From the IMG/VR virus record IMGVR_UViG_3300034105_003404, positions 1 through 25,918 of that record: a stretch of DNA of 25,918 nucleotides; one strand, 5' to 3'. Position numbers and translations under genes: made by a program. Below the pieces are notes generated by a model. That model saw nothing but the letters and a program-made list of their open reading frames with translations, was not told where the DNA came from and did no database searches. The DNA comes from a virus. This document shows positions 6,233 through 13,763 of the stretch, one piece after another. The stretch's first letter is position 1, and the number at the start of each line of letters is the position of its first letter.

Positions 6233-6874
6233 CTAGACGAAGAACCTAGTAGAGAAGCCATTGGCAAGTAGTCCGAATACGAGAGCGCTGTAGTAGTCAT
6301 CTGAGGCAAGCCACATGACCTCATCATCCGGTTGGCTGTATGGAAGTTTCAACGCCGTATGAAAGAGCAGTGGATACATACTCTCTTCGTTGCGAACGAG
6401 CATTCGACCAGGTACGAAGACCTCCTCATGCCAGATGACCTTTCTTGGAACATCGTAGGAGTATCCCTTACTGACGAATGAGACTTCGTCATTTGCCACA
6501 TGGGTGACTGTTAGACACTCGTTTACTGCCCTGTTGCCTATAGCGAACTCTTTGGCAAGGTCCTTGTCATAGGTGTCTATTGGATTAGAACTGACATAGC
6601 CTTCAGCAACCATTGAGATGGCATCTAGCCCCCAACCCAGTCTAAGTATGGCTACTGCTGACGAGACAGCCATAAAGCGCTCATATGGCGTCTGACGCTG
6701 TACTACATCGGTCATCTGTGAAACAACGCTTAGAGAGCCTCCACACCAGCCATAAAGGACCTGATTTATGTCCTCGCCTATGCCTCCTTCGGCTACCATC
6801 TCGTTTTTAGCCTCTACAGCGGTGGCCAATACCATGGCCAATTTCATCATCCTGCTGTCGTAGTTGTTATCCAC
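6233..6874 (-). CDS. Hypothetical protein, 213 aa
   Basis: I do not recognise this soluble, mixed helix/strand protein. It has two cysteines, a glycine-rich turn (YGWCGGS near 41) and an aromatic C terminus. The start is GTG at 6874. There is no Shine-Dalgarno, and TAGCAT ends 6 nt before it, the same spacing as other likely leaderless genes here. It stands alone, diverging from the basic protein gene at 6954. Confidence 0.7.
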   Translation of the reverse strand: MDNNYDSRMMKLAMVLATAVEAKNEMVAEGGIGEDINQVLYGWCGGSLSVVSQMTDVVQRQTPYERFMAVSSAVAILRLGWGLDAISMVAEGYVSSNPIDTYDKDLAKEFAIGNRAVNECLTVTHVANDEVSFVSKGYSYDVPRKVIWHEEVFVPGRMLVRNEESMYPLLFHTALKLPYSQPDDEVMWLASDDYYSALVFGLLANGFSTRFFV

Positions 6875-6924
6875 AAACCAATGCTAGAGCTTGAAAGCCG
6901 GCACGGGTGGCACTTCCCCTACAG

Positions 6925-6936
6925 AGTGATATCACT
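6925..6936. promoter_or_regulatory. 12-bp perfect palindrome upstream of the 6954 gene
   Basis: AGTGATATCACT is self-complementary. It lies just upstream of a TAGTAT -10-like box (6941-6946) that ends 7 nt before the ATG at 6954, where an operator would sit. It also falls between two divergent genes and could serve both. Confidence 0.45.
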
Positions 6937-6953
6937 TGACTAGTATTTGCTAC

Positions 6954-7172
6954 ATGACACAGAAAAAGAAAACACCAAACAAGAAGGCAGCAACTGCAAA
7001 GAAGGCTGCTCCGAAGAAGAAGCCTATTCAAAAGAAGATTGCAGAAATCCCGCAGCCAACACAGCAAGACGTAAAAGAGTTTCAGGTTGTTGTTGAAGAG
7101 CTCAAGGATGTTCGAGATGCAATTGTAAAGACTTCGTTCTTTGGCAAACTCACAAAGTGGTTTAGAAGCTAA
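6954..7172 (+). CDS. Small basic protein with Lys/Ala-rich tail
   Basis: The first 30 residues are almost all Lys, Ala and Pro (KKAATAKKAAPKKKP), like the tails of histone H1 or actinobacterial HU. The C terminus is helical and ends in an amphipathic FFGKLTKWFRS. DNA or membrane binding is plausible; function is not known. The frame reaches back to a TTG at 6936, but that is upstream of the -10 box at 6941, so the ATG at 6954 is used, probably on a leaderless message. It overlaps the convergent gene by 4 nt. Confidence 0.7.
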   Translation: MTQKKKTPNKKAATAKKAAPKKKPIQKKIAEIPQPTQQDVKEFQVVVEELKDVRDAIVKTSFFGKLTKWFRS

Positions 7173-7480
7173 CTTGCGTTAGCCATTTCGTGTGCTCCCA
7201 GAAAGGGAGCTACACGCATACCAAAAGACGAGAGACGCCACTTAGTTGTCCCTGCTTTGTCTATTTGCTCAAACAGCCCACGGGATGTTAGTTCGATTAG
7301 TAAAGTCGCCAACTCGTTTGTATCATCAAACATGACAGAGTTGTGCATCAGCACATCATCAATAGAGAACGCACTCATGCGTCGTTGTTTAAAAATCAAT
7401 CCACAGTAAACACACATACGCATCTTCTTGTTCTTGTATATTTCGTCAGCAGCGCTCGTCTCATCAGTCCAACGAGTCAT
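7169..7480 (-). CDS. Winged-helix-like protein with CxxC
   Basis: The 103-residue product has a CVYCG pair near residue 24. Its second half (LATLLIELTSRGLFEQ...TTKWRLSSFGM) has the rhythm of a winged helix: recognition helix, then a wing with K/R and a final strand. A GTG at 7492 is also in frame, but the purine-rich GAAGGG touches it and is better spaced for the ATG at 7480. It overlaps the end of the upstream gene by 17 nt, so translation is coupled. A regulatory role is inferred from the fold only. Confidence 0.6.
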   Translation of the reverse strand: MTRWTDETSAADEIYKNKKMRMCVYCGLIFKQRRMSAFSIDDVLMHNSVMFDDTNELATLLIELTSRGLFEQIDKAGTTKWRLSSFGMRVAPFLGAHEMANAS

Positions 7481-7853
7481 AATCCCATTCACCCTTCTTT
7501 AATCCGGTACGATACTTCAGTTCGCTTGCCCTCATGTTGGACGCTTTTGCTTCAAGATGCTTCTTCCGGTATGTCTCGCCAATAGCGACCAGTGCATACT
7601 TACCCCAATCAGTGATTTTGTATAAACAGATTGCATCGACTATACGACTTTCAATAAACTCATTCTTTTCCAATGTCTTCATCGTCCTGTCTAGGTCGAT
7701 AAACCGCTCACGACGATTCAATTGAAAACGACGATAATCGTCACGGGTGAACCATTCGTGCTTCATCCCAGATTTCATTTTTGCATAGCAAAGAACCACA
7801 TACGCTTTGCTACCGTGCTTCATGACGTTGTTTGGATTTTTGTTTTTGTTCAT
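7464..7853 (-). CDS. Winged-helix-like DNA-binding protein
   Basis: The 129-residue protein has a basic N terminus and a central block (FIDLDRTMKTLEKNEFIES...LYKITDWGKYAL) that reads as the recognition helix and wing of a MarR-like winged helix. The ATG at 7853 lies 2 nt after the tRNA-like element at 7856-7932. Its only Shine-Dalgarno candidate, GAGGG, is part of that element's acceptor stem, so processing of the RNA may affect translation. Confidence 0.6.
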   Translation of the reverse strand: MNKNKNPNNVMKHGSKAYVVLCYAKMKSGMKHEWFTRDDYRRFQLNRRERFIDLDRTMKTLEKNEFIESRIVDAICLYKITDWGKYALVAIGETYRKKHLEAKASNMRASELKYRTGLKKGEWDYDSLD

Positions 7854-7855
7854 AG

Positions 7856-7932
7856 TGCCCTCGGTTGGATTTGAACCAACGTGTCACCAACTACGGTTTC
7901 TACACCTTATAAGAGTGGGCCGATACGAGGGC
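7856..7932 (-). tRNA. tRNA-like element, D and anticodon arms not canonical
   Basis: The outer parts are perfect: acceptor GCCCTCG pairs with CGAGGGC plus discriminator A, and the T arm is GTTGG-TTCAAAT-CCAAC. The 43 nt between do not give a normal cloverleaf. The best anticodon arm has a 4-bp stem and loop CTTATAA (anticodon TAT, Ile) but leaves almost no D arm; a small ACC/GGT hairpin would then be a variable arm. It may be a degenerate tRNA, an unusual phage tRNA, a tRNA mimic, or an attachment site copied from a host tRNA end. No CCA is encoded. Confidence 0.6.
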
Positions 7933-7988
7933 TGAATGAGTAGCCATCCGTACATCGTTCCCACTAATGTCAGATGACTACTCAATCC

Positions 7989-8222
7989 TTAGTTGCTTAT
8001 CTTGTTCTTGGAATTCTTCAATGAATTAAGCTCAACGGAGAACAGTTTGACAAATTCATCTGAGTAACGGTGCTGAAGCACTAAGGCTGCTCGACGACGT
8101 GCCTCTTGTCGCAAGCGATTCTGCTGTTTCTGGATTTCAACTCGACATTGCTTTTCCTCCAAAGACAATGGCTTTCGGCCACGCTTCACTGTTCCCTGAA
8201 CGACATTCTCGTATTCACTCAT
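7989..8222 (-). CDS. Small basic protein with AT-hook-like motif
   Basis: The 77-residue product has KRGRKPLS near residue 12, an AT-hook-like RGRKP core that can sit in the minor groove. A long Arg/Gln/Glu-rich helix follows (QKQQNRLRQEARRRAALVL). It is probably a DNA-binding phage protein. An in-frame TTG-ATG pair lies upstream at 8258-8253, but AGAGGG 6 nt before the ATG at 8222 decides the start. It diverges from the 8371 operon. Confidence 0.65.
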   Translation of the reverse strand: MSEYENVVQGTVKRGRKPLSLEEKQCRVEIQKQQNRLRQEARRRAALVLQHRYSDEFVKLFSVELNSLKNSKNKISN

Positions 8223-8298
8223 GATTTTCCCTCTTTCGGATGTTTCTTGTCCCATCAATATAAATGCTCACGGGTAATAAATCAACCCCAAAACAATG

Positions 8299-8327
8299 TT
8301 GACAAAATAAAATCTGACCTGTACAGT
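8299..8327 (+). promoter_or_regulatory. Strong sigma70-type promoter of the 8371-10516 operon
   Basis: TTGACA (8299-8304), 17-bp spacer, TACAGT (8322-8327). Transcription should start near 8334, leaving a leader of about 37 nt with AAAGGAA before the ATG at 8371. Confidence 0.8.
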
Positions 8328-8370
8328 TCCATCAACCCAATAAAACAGAGCTACATAGAAAAGGAAACAT

Positions 8371-8622
8371 ATGGCATCAAGGACTCATGGCAACAAGGTA
8401 GTGAAAGAGCTGTTCAGGCAACTGGCAGCACTCGGCTTTGTAATTGAACACAAAGGAAGCACTGGATACAAAATCACACCACCACCGAGTATCCATGGAC
8501 CCGTGTACTACACGCATGGAACACCACAGGCAGTAAAGCCAATCCTCAATCAGTTCCGCAAAATCTATGGAGTAGCACTTCATGACCCGGCGAAACCACC
8601 AAAAAGCAAGGTGAAACAATGA
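8371..8622 (+). CDS. HicA-like small protein
   Basis: The 83-residue product reads like the HicA/YcfA double-stranded-RNA-binding fold: helix (VVKELFRQLAALGF), strand, GSTGYKITPPP, strand (VYYTHG) and helix (VKPILNQFRKIYG). The catalytic His of HicA toxins in GSHH is replaced here (GSTG), so it is unlikely to be an active mRNA interferase. No antitoxin of HicB type follows. The ATG has AAAGGAA 5 nt upstream. It is the first gene of the operon and overlaps the next by ATGA. Confidence 0.5.
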   Translation: MASRTHGNKVVKELFRQLAALGFVIEHKGSTGYKITPPPSIHGPVYYTHGTPQAVKPILNQFRKIYGVALHDPAKPPKSKVKQ

Positions 8623-9083
8623 GCAATGCAGACATTCCATCAAAGAAATTCAACTTTTCAAATGATTTGGCTTACGGGCATATGGGTGAGTCTGTAATTA
8701 AGGACTTTCTTGAATCTCTTGAGCAAGGCGACTTTGAAGTCAAGACAGACAGGTTTAGGAATGGCAACATGGCAGTTGAGCTATACCAGAACCCACGAAG
8801 GCAGCTGGACCAAGACCAGAATCAGGTTTGGGTTCCAAGCGGACTGAATATCACAACAGCGAAATGGTGGGTCTATCAGTTCACTCTGGGCGAATCGTTT
8901 ATTGTCGTCTCGGTTGAGCGTCTTCGCAGGTTTATCAATATGAACAGCCATGACTTCAATGAAAACACATTTACTCCATTTGCACCCAAAAGCGATAATC
9001 CGGCTATGGGCTTCATACTGAAACCACATCACATAATCGAAATGATGATTAGCCCAAAGTACGACGAGTTGCCGGGGGGATGA
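8619..9083 (+). CDS. Putative PD-(D/E)xK-type nuclease-fold protein
   Basis: In this 154-residue protein, Glu24 (GES) precedes GDFEVKTDRFRNGNMAVE, where Asp38, Glu40 and Lys42 fit the D...ExK metal site of the PD-(D/E)xK nuclease superfamily, as in phage resolvases and recombination nucleases. The rest (WWVYQFTLGESFIVVSVERL) gives the core strands and helix. The substrate is unknown and the assignment rests on the motif alone. It starts in an ATGA overlap with the HicA-like gene. Confidence 0.5.
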   Translation: MSNADIPSKKFNFSNDLAYGHMGESVIKDFLESLEQGDFEVKTDRFRNGNMAVELYQNPRRQLDQDQNQVWVPSGLNITTAKWWVYQFTLGESFIVVSVERLRRFINMNSHDFNENTFTPFAPKSDNPAMGFILKPHHIIEMMISPKYDELPGG

Positions 9084-9084
9084 C

Positions 9085-9513
9085 ATGTCAGTGGTTGATA
9101 CCAAGCAATACGACAATCATGTTTGCGACGAATGCCATCAACCAATCCTGCTGTTTATGCCAGAGAACTACATAGAAGAGGGATACAAGCAAATCATTGG
9201 TGGAATGTGCTTTGATGCCGGCGGAGCCTATTCGGAGTTCAATGACACATCTCAGTCGTGGTTGGTGTCCACATGGGTTGACGGGTACATATCCCTGTGT
9301 CATGACTGCACTGCTCGTTTGTGGTCAGTGCTACCTAGGGCCATGACCAAGTTTGGAAAGCCGCTACATTTTTCGACTGACCCAGAGAACGCAATGCCTT
9401 GTTGTAAATGGGGGTGGACTTGGCGTATGGTTGATGGAGTTAGGAAGCTGTTTTGCGCAGGACAAGATGGTCTTGAATGGGAACAAGTAGAAGATTCAGG
9501 AAGCCACGAATGA
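9085..9513 (+). CDS. Cysteine-rich hypothetical protein
   Basis: The 142-residue product has CDECH at 14-18, CHDC at 72-75, CC near 106 and FCAG near 123, so one or two zinc sites are likely. The Trp-rich middle and end give a compact fold. No family is recognisable. It starts 2 nt after the preceding stop. At its own stop an ATGA opens an 8-codon frame (9510-9536) that may only carry ribosomes on to the next gene. Confidence 0.65.
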   Translation: MSVVDTKQYDNHVCDECHQPILLFMPENYIEEGYKQIIGGMCFDAGGAYSEFNDTSQSWLVSTWVDGYISLCHDCTARLWSVLPRAMTKFGKPLHFSTDPENAMPCCKWGWTWRMVDGVRKLFCAGQDGLEWEQVEDSGSHE

Positions 9514-9540
9514 GCATCATAAGCAATCAAGAATAGGACT

Positions 9541-9750
9541 ATGGGTACTCGCAGTACTAAGATTTCAAAATGCAACAAGGGACGATTGGATACTATGCCT
9601 GAGAACATTGCGACGAAGACATTCACAATCGAAGTAAACAGGTTTAATAGCGACATCCTCACATCAATCTATTCAACAGAAGAGCTAATATCCATGTTGT
9701 TGCAAAAGGGCGGAATGATGAGTGTCTCGGTGGTTAAGGAAAATGAATAA
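9541..9750 (+). CDS. Small hypothetical protein, 69 aa
   Basis: The product has a basic N terminus and a C-terminal half with strand-helix-strand (TFTIEVNRFNSDILTSIYSTEELISMLLQKGGMMSVSVV, given here only as a fold hint). AGGA lies close before the ATG at 9541; an in-frame ATG at 9595 with GGA upstream is the alternative and would give 51 residues. It overlaps the dioxygenase start by 8 nt. Confidence 0.55.
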   Translation: MGTRSTKISKCNKGRLDTMPENIATKTFTIEVNRFNSDILTSIYSTEELISMLLQKGGMMSVSVVKENE

Positions 9751-10516
9751 AGCTGTTTCGATATACAAGAATGTCATTACGGGCTCGATACCTCCTACTC
9801 CGATATCACTCGATGTTGATGCTGAGCTTTTTACTGATTGCGACGAGACGCTTCTTAGCATTGCCGACACAATTGGTCAACCTGTTGCGTACCAACAGGA
9901 ACAAAAAGGTTCTCTTGTCCAGAACATATTCCCAATACAGAAAACCGAGACAATGCAAATATCAAGCAGTTCAAAGGTTGAGCTTGGTTTGCATACAGAG
10001 ACAGCATTCCATCCATACAAGCCAGACATTGTTGCTCTACTATGTGTTCGTGGAGACCCTACGGGCATAACAACTATCGCTGAAGTAAGGGATGTGGTTT
10101 CTAAGCTAGATAGTTACTTGATTGATGAGCTGTGTAAGCCGAACTTCACCACATCATTGGACCCAAGCTTCATGCTTGAAGGACAACAGGATGCCACTAT
10201 ACCCATATCTGTTTTGCGCAATCACAATGATGAGTGGCACCTAACATACGACGAAACTCTCGTGATAGGAAAAACGAAGGAAGCAAATCACGCATTACTC
10301 CATCTCAAGGTAGCTATACGAGATTCGATTGTTGATTACATACTTGAAACGGGTGACCTGATGCTCATAAACAACAACACGGCCGTACATGGTAGGAAAC
10401 CTTTTATTGCTAGGTATGACGGAACAGACAGATGGCTTAAGCGCGTTCTCATAAGAACCAGCAGTACTCCTTCAAATCAAATTGAAGGCAATGTCATTAC
10501 AACTAAATTTTATTAG
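9743..10516 (+). CDS. Fe(II)/2-oxoglutarate dioxygenase, VioC/AsnO (clavaminate synthase-like) type
   Basis: The 257-residue enzyme has the metal triad of the clavaminate synthase-like family. His84 and Glu86 lie in LGLHTETAFHPYKPD, with HxE rather than the HxD usual in TauD. His216 lies in NNNTAVHGR. The 2-oxoglutarate-binding arginine is in DGTDRWLKR (Arg230/Arg234). VioC, AsnO and clavaminate synthase share the HxE triad and the DRWLxR block, and the first two hydroxylate free arginine or asparagine at the beta carbon. The substrate here is unknown. It ends the 8371 operon. GTG at 9722 is also in frame; AAGGA before the ATG at 9743 favours the shorter form. It is a little short for the family, but all catalytic residues are present. 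Confidence 0.85.
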   Translation: MNKAVSIYKNVITGSIPPTPISLDVDAELFTDCDETLLSIADTIGQPVAYQQEQKGSLVQNIFPIQKTETMQISSSSKVELGLHTETAFHPYKPDIVALLCVRGDPTGITTIAEVRDVVSKLDSYLIDELCKPNFTTSLDPSFMLEGQQDATIPISVLRNHNDEWHLTYDETLVIGKTKEANHALLHLKVAIRDSIVDYILETGDLMLINNNTAVHGRKPFIARYDGTDRWLKRVLIRTSSTPSNQIEGNVITTKFY

Positions 10517-10857
10517 TCAGTGAACCTCTTACCGCACTTCATGCACCTCTGCATCCACGGGTAAACTTTTCTATCTTGAGGTAAATGTTGGCATCCCGTA
10601 GTACCTGCAGCTTTGTTGCATACATCCCTAACAAACTCAGCCAAGGAAACCCCAAGCTCTGCTGCTGCTGACTTCCATCTTTCATGGTCTTCGTCTGTAG
10701 CCCTAATTAAAACTTGTTTGTTTGCTGGTAGACCAGGTTTTGCGCCGGTGTTTGCCTTACGGGTGAGTTCTGTGACACCCATGACATCATCAACAGCTGC
10801 TCGAATATTGTCTTGAACCTCTTCGGCACTGTCTTTGGATGATTCATTTTTGTTCAT
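10513..10857 (-). CDS. Ribbon-helix-helix DNA-binding protein with zinc-binding tail
   Basis: The core KQVLIRATDEDHERWKSAA then GVSLAEFVRDV is a ribbon-helix-helix (Arc/MetJ-like) DNA-binding domain. The tail has CQH and CMKCGKRF, a probable zinc ribbon. I start at the ATG at 10857 (114 residues). The frame is open to 11061, and about 45 plausible codons precede this ATG without an ATG, GTG or good TTG after the upstream stop, so a longer, overlapping form is possible. The stop overlaps the convergent dioxygenase stop by 4 nt. It is likely a regulator of the 11-15 kb operon. Confidence 0.7.
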   Translation of the reverse strand: MNKNESSKDSAEEVQDNIRAAVDDVMGVTELTRKANTGAKPGLPANKQVLIRATDEDHERWKSAAAELGVSLAEFVRDVCNKAAGTTGCQHLPQDRKVYPWMQRCMKCGKRFTD

Positions 10858-10993
10858 AGATAACAAAACTACCTCATGGACATCTAGTTCTGGCAGTTCT
10901 TTGTGTTTATTTATTCCCTTGAACCTGTTGCTGAATCCCAGGAGACCCTTGCCTATTGATATTTCAAATTCTTTTACTTTTTCCTTTGATGTC

Positions 10994-11647
10994 CTATATT
11001 TCCCCTCGGTCGATAGCGACTTCCTCGCCGCCCCCTCCGTTGGATACGGTTTCCGCAACATCGATTACCTCTCCATCTTCTATTTCTGATTCACCAAGTA
11101 TTGAATTAATTACGTCTGATGGAAGCACGCCGCTTCTTCCCATTATCTCCAAAAGCTTACGGGCTTCTGATTCTGGAGAGAACTGACTAATAGAACTTAC
11201 ATCTATTGCGCCGGAAAGGGTTGACCTAACATTGACCTGCGAATTAACATCCATCTGCACATTAACATTTGTCTGCTCCATACCGAGCAACTTTGAACGC
11301 CTATCCATTATAGACAGAACTTGCTGGATGGCTTTTAAGTCTGGCTCTGCTGTCACCTCAGTGCCATCATCCATTTCCAACTTTCTATGCTGAGTCATGG
11401 GCCATATTGCCGACTGAAGAGAGTCAAGTCTTTCAAGCTCCATTCTCAAAAGCTCTGGATAAGCAAAGAGTGCTTCTGAGTTGAGCTTTTCAAGCTGTCT
11501 TCTAATCGCAGTTCCTACAGCTCTGCTTGACATACCAAACCTACGGGCTATCTCACCATGGGTTACACCGGCTTGTCTTAGCTTGAATATGCGCAAGTCC
11601 CTTTCAGCAAGGAACTCCCTAGTTAAACCGCCTTCGCCTTTTGACAC
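10994..11647 (-). CDS. Probable terminase small subunit (HTH protein)
   Basis: The 217-residue protein has an N-terminal helix-turn-helix (LRQAGVTHGEIARRFGMSS at about 23-41). The middle reads LLRMELERLDSLQSAIWP ... DLKAIQQVLSIMDRRSKLLGME, the pattern of phage small terminase subunits where a run like KAVxRVLxIxxRRxKLLGL is common. The last 50 residues are acidic and glycine-rich. TerS recognises the packaging site, but here no large subunit lies beside it; the neighbours are a primase-helicase and an RHH protein. A general HTH regulator is the alternative. Confidence 0.55.
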   Translation of the reverse strand: MSKGEGGLTREFLAERDLRIFKLRQAGVTHGEIARRFGMSSRAVGTAIRRQLEKLNSEALFAYPELLRMELERLDSLQSAIWPMTQHRKLEMDDGTEVTAEPDLKAIQQVLSIMDRRSKLLGMEQTNVNVQMDVNSQVNVRSTLSGAIDVSSISQFSPESEARKLLEIMGRSGVLPSDVINSILGESEIEDGEVIDVAETVSNGGGGEEVAIDRGEI

Positions 11648-13396
11648 TTAGCCAACTTTCATATATTCAAGAACTTCAAATGGGAAAATCTTCCCACGCC
11701 TCATTTTAGTAGGCCACGGGCGCTCATCGCGGCCACCCCTAAAGTGTCTCACATCGTAGACATATCCCTCCATTGAGGTTGGGTCTGGTTGTAACGAAAT
11801 GCCGAACTCCGGCCAACGAGACCAGACTGCAGAGCCGAATGGGCGTAACTCACGGGTTGTAAGGCTTGAACCAAGAGGGGCGTGGTGTTCGAGCCATAAG
11901 GCGCATCCAAACTGGTCACGAATGTAGTCAAGAAAACGAGCCACCTCTACTGCAACAGCTTCGCTTGTCCTGTTTCCTGAATCAATAAATGACTTATACA
12001 AAGGACCAAGAACAAGTAGGTCTGGTTTAGTCTTCTCAACAGTCTCCTCAACTAGGAGCCTGTCAGAGACGCTAAGCAAATCGATACCAGCCGGCTTGAT
12101 AAGAAGATGGGCTTCAACTTGCTGAATCCGGTTTCCATTCATCAATTGCGTACGGGCTATTGCGGCATTCATGATGCTACGGGATGTTCGGCGGATGATT
12201 CGCTCAGGGTTCTCTAGGTCAATAGTCAATGTCCTAATTGGTGGCATTGATTGATATGTAAAAGGATTAACTCCAGAGGCAGAAAGTATCGCAACCTGCC
12301 TAGCAAGCATTGTCTTTCCAACGCCCTCAGCTGCAACAACTATCACGCGCTCCTTACGCTCCAAGAGTCCTGGAATAACCCAATCAAATTCGTCGTTGTC
12401 TGATTCGGAGATAAAGTTTTCCCAGTTAACCAAACGACCAGTATCGGTGCGCTCACTGATTGTCATCGATGTAAGAGCAATGCTTGCCCTGTTCAACTTC
12501 TGAGAGTCGCTCAGGTTCTCGGAATCAAAAATATCGTTAATCTTTACAAGGATTGAATCCATCTGAGATGGTTCTTCTTGCGGTTCCTCTACGGGTGACT
12601 CCTCGTAATCGGAGAGGGGGATGAAATCATCAAAAGACTTACCGGCAGCAAAGTGGTCGTATGCATCTTTGCCTGAAGCCGAAAGCCATACACCTCCCGT
12701 ACACCTCGCCTCATCCAGCTTTGAGCGAACAATCATGGCAAAGGACTTGCCGACATCATCGTTATCAGAAATAATTTCGACATGGGCTCCAGCTAGAGCT
12801 TTTGTAAAACTGTCTTCCCATTTGTTATTGCCTGCTCCCCCGGGTCCTGTGGTGGCGATTATTCCCAGCTCGATAAGAGCATCAGCATCTTTTTCGCCTT
12901 CAACAACCCAAATGGGCTCATTGTTTTTTACTCCCTCAATGACTGCGGGCAGATTGTAGAGAATCTTGTCTATTCCGGAGAGAGAGTAAATCCAATCTCC
13001 ACTTTTTTCTGGGTTTGGCCGGCGCTGCAAGAAAGACTTGCTCCCATCTTCACGCAAAAACCGTTGCTTCTCGTATGCAAGATTGCCATTTGAATCAATG
13101 TATTTGTAAGTCTTTACAAGACGTTGCTTTGGTTTGTTGTTCTTGTCAAATGTTGCAGACGGGGGGAAGAGGTCTTTCTGGGTTATGCCAATAGCTTCGC
13201 ATATCTCTGATGCACTACAGGGCTTGCCCCTATGGCAATACACGACAACTTTTCCATTGTCATCTTTGACAGAAAGGGACGGGTTGCTGTCATCATTCCT
13301 GCACGGGCATCGAGCTTGCCACTGTCCATCACCACCACGAACGCCTTGAAGCTTGCTTAAGAAGTTTGAAACTGTAAGTGAGGCGGCGTAGGTCAT
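11648..13396 (-). CDS. Fused primase-helicase (zinc finger, TOPRIM, RepA-like ATPase)
   Basis: The 582-residue protein combines a CHC2-like zinc finger (Cys30, Cys32, Cys54, Cys60), a TOPRIM domain (VVEGEKDAD at 164-172 with Glu166, and SDNDD at 210-214) and a RecA/RepA-like ATPase with Walker A EGVGKT at 357-362. The Walker B region is near 458-466 (PDLLVLGPL) and EHHAP at 503-507. It should prime and unwind DNA at the phage fork, as gp4-type or plasmid RepA/primase proteins do. The Walker B strand lacks the usual terminal acid, which is typical of the RepA-like (AAA_25) branch. Start and stop abut the WhiB and TerS-like genes, so it lies in one operon. Confidence 0.9.
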   Translation of the reverse strand: MTYAASLTVSNFLSKLQGVRGGDGQWQARCPCRNDDSNPSLSVKDDNGKVVVYCHRGKPCSASEICEAIGITQKDLFPPSATFDKNNKPKQRLVKTYKYIDSNGNLAYEKQRFLREDGSKSFLQRRPNPEKSGDWIYSLSGIDKILYNLPAVIEGVKNNEPIWVVEGEKDADALIELGIIATTGPGGAGNNKWEDSFTKALAGAHVEIISDNDDVGKSFAMIVRSKLDEARCTGGVWLSASGKDAYDHFAAGKSFDDFIPLSDYEESPVEEPQEEPSQMDSILVKINDIFDSENLSDSQKLNRASIALTSMTISERTDTGRLVNWENFISESDNDEFDWVIPGLLERKERVIVVAAEGVGKTMLARQVAILSASGVNPFTYQSMPPIRTLTIDLENPERIIRRTSRSIMNAAIARTQLMNGNRIQQVEAHLLIKPAGIDLLSVSDRLLVEETVEKTKPDLLVLGPLYKSFIDSGNRTSEAVAVEVARFLDYIRDQFGCALWLEHHAPLGSSLTTRELRPFGSAVWSRWPEFGISLQPDPTSMEGYVYDVRHFRGGRDERPWPTKMRRGKIFPFEVLEYMKVG

Positions 13397-13749
13397 TATG
13401 TACTCATCAATTGTTGTAGTCGGACCGTCTCATCATATCGTCGTGTTTTTAAATTCATCTTCTGCCTAAGGAATTTTCGCTGACTCTCTGTCATACCTCC
13501 CCATATCCCAAATGGCTCCCACTCCATTGCATATGTGAGACATTCCATTTGTATGGGGCATTTAGCACAAACGCTTTTTGCGTTGTTTATCTTTTCCAGC
13601 TCACATCTAGTTAATGGCGACCCCGGGAAAAACCAATCTGTCGGACAAGAAGTACAAGCTCCACCTTTTGGGAAGTCTGGAGGGCCATCAAGATTCAATG
13701 TTCCGTATCTACCATTGAACTGTTGGTTTTCTTTCTCATCTATTGTCAT
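13396..13749 (-). CDS. WhiB-family transcription factor (second)
   Basis: The 117-residue protein has ACTSCPTDWFFP (Cys32, Cys35), Cys49, Cys61-x2-Cys64, Cys70 and GIWGG at 81-85, followed by a basic tail. Two cysteines beyond the usual four make the cluster ligands ambiguous; Cys32 or Cys35 with 61, 64 and 70 fit the family. It is encoded in the replication operon, its TAA sharing one base with the primase-helicase ATG, so it may tune this operon or redirect host RNA polymerase. Confidence 0.92.
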   Translation of the reverse strand: MTIDEKENQQFNGRYGTLNLDGPPDFPKGGACTSCPTDWFFPGSPLTRCELEKINNAKSVCAKCPIQMECLTYAMEWEPFGIWGGMTESQRKFLRQKMNLKTRRYDETVRLQQLMST

Positions 13750-13763
13750 GAACGCAAAGAGTA

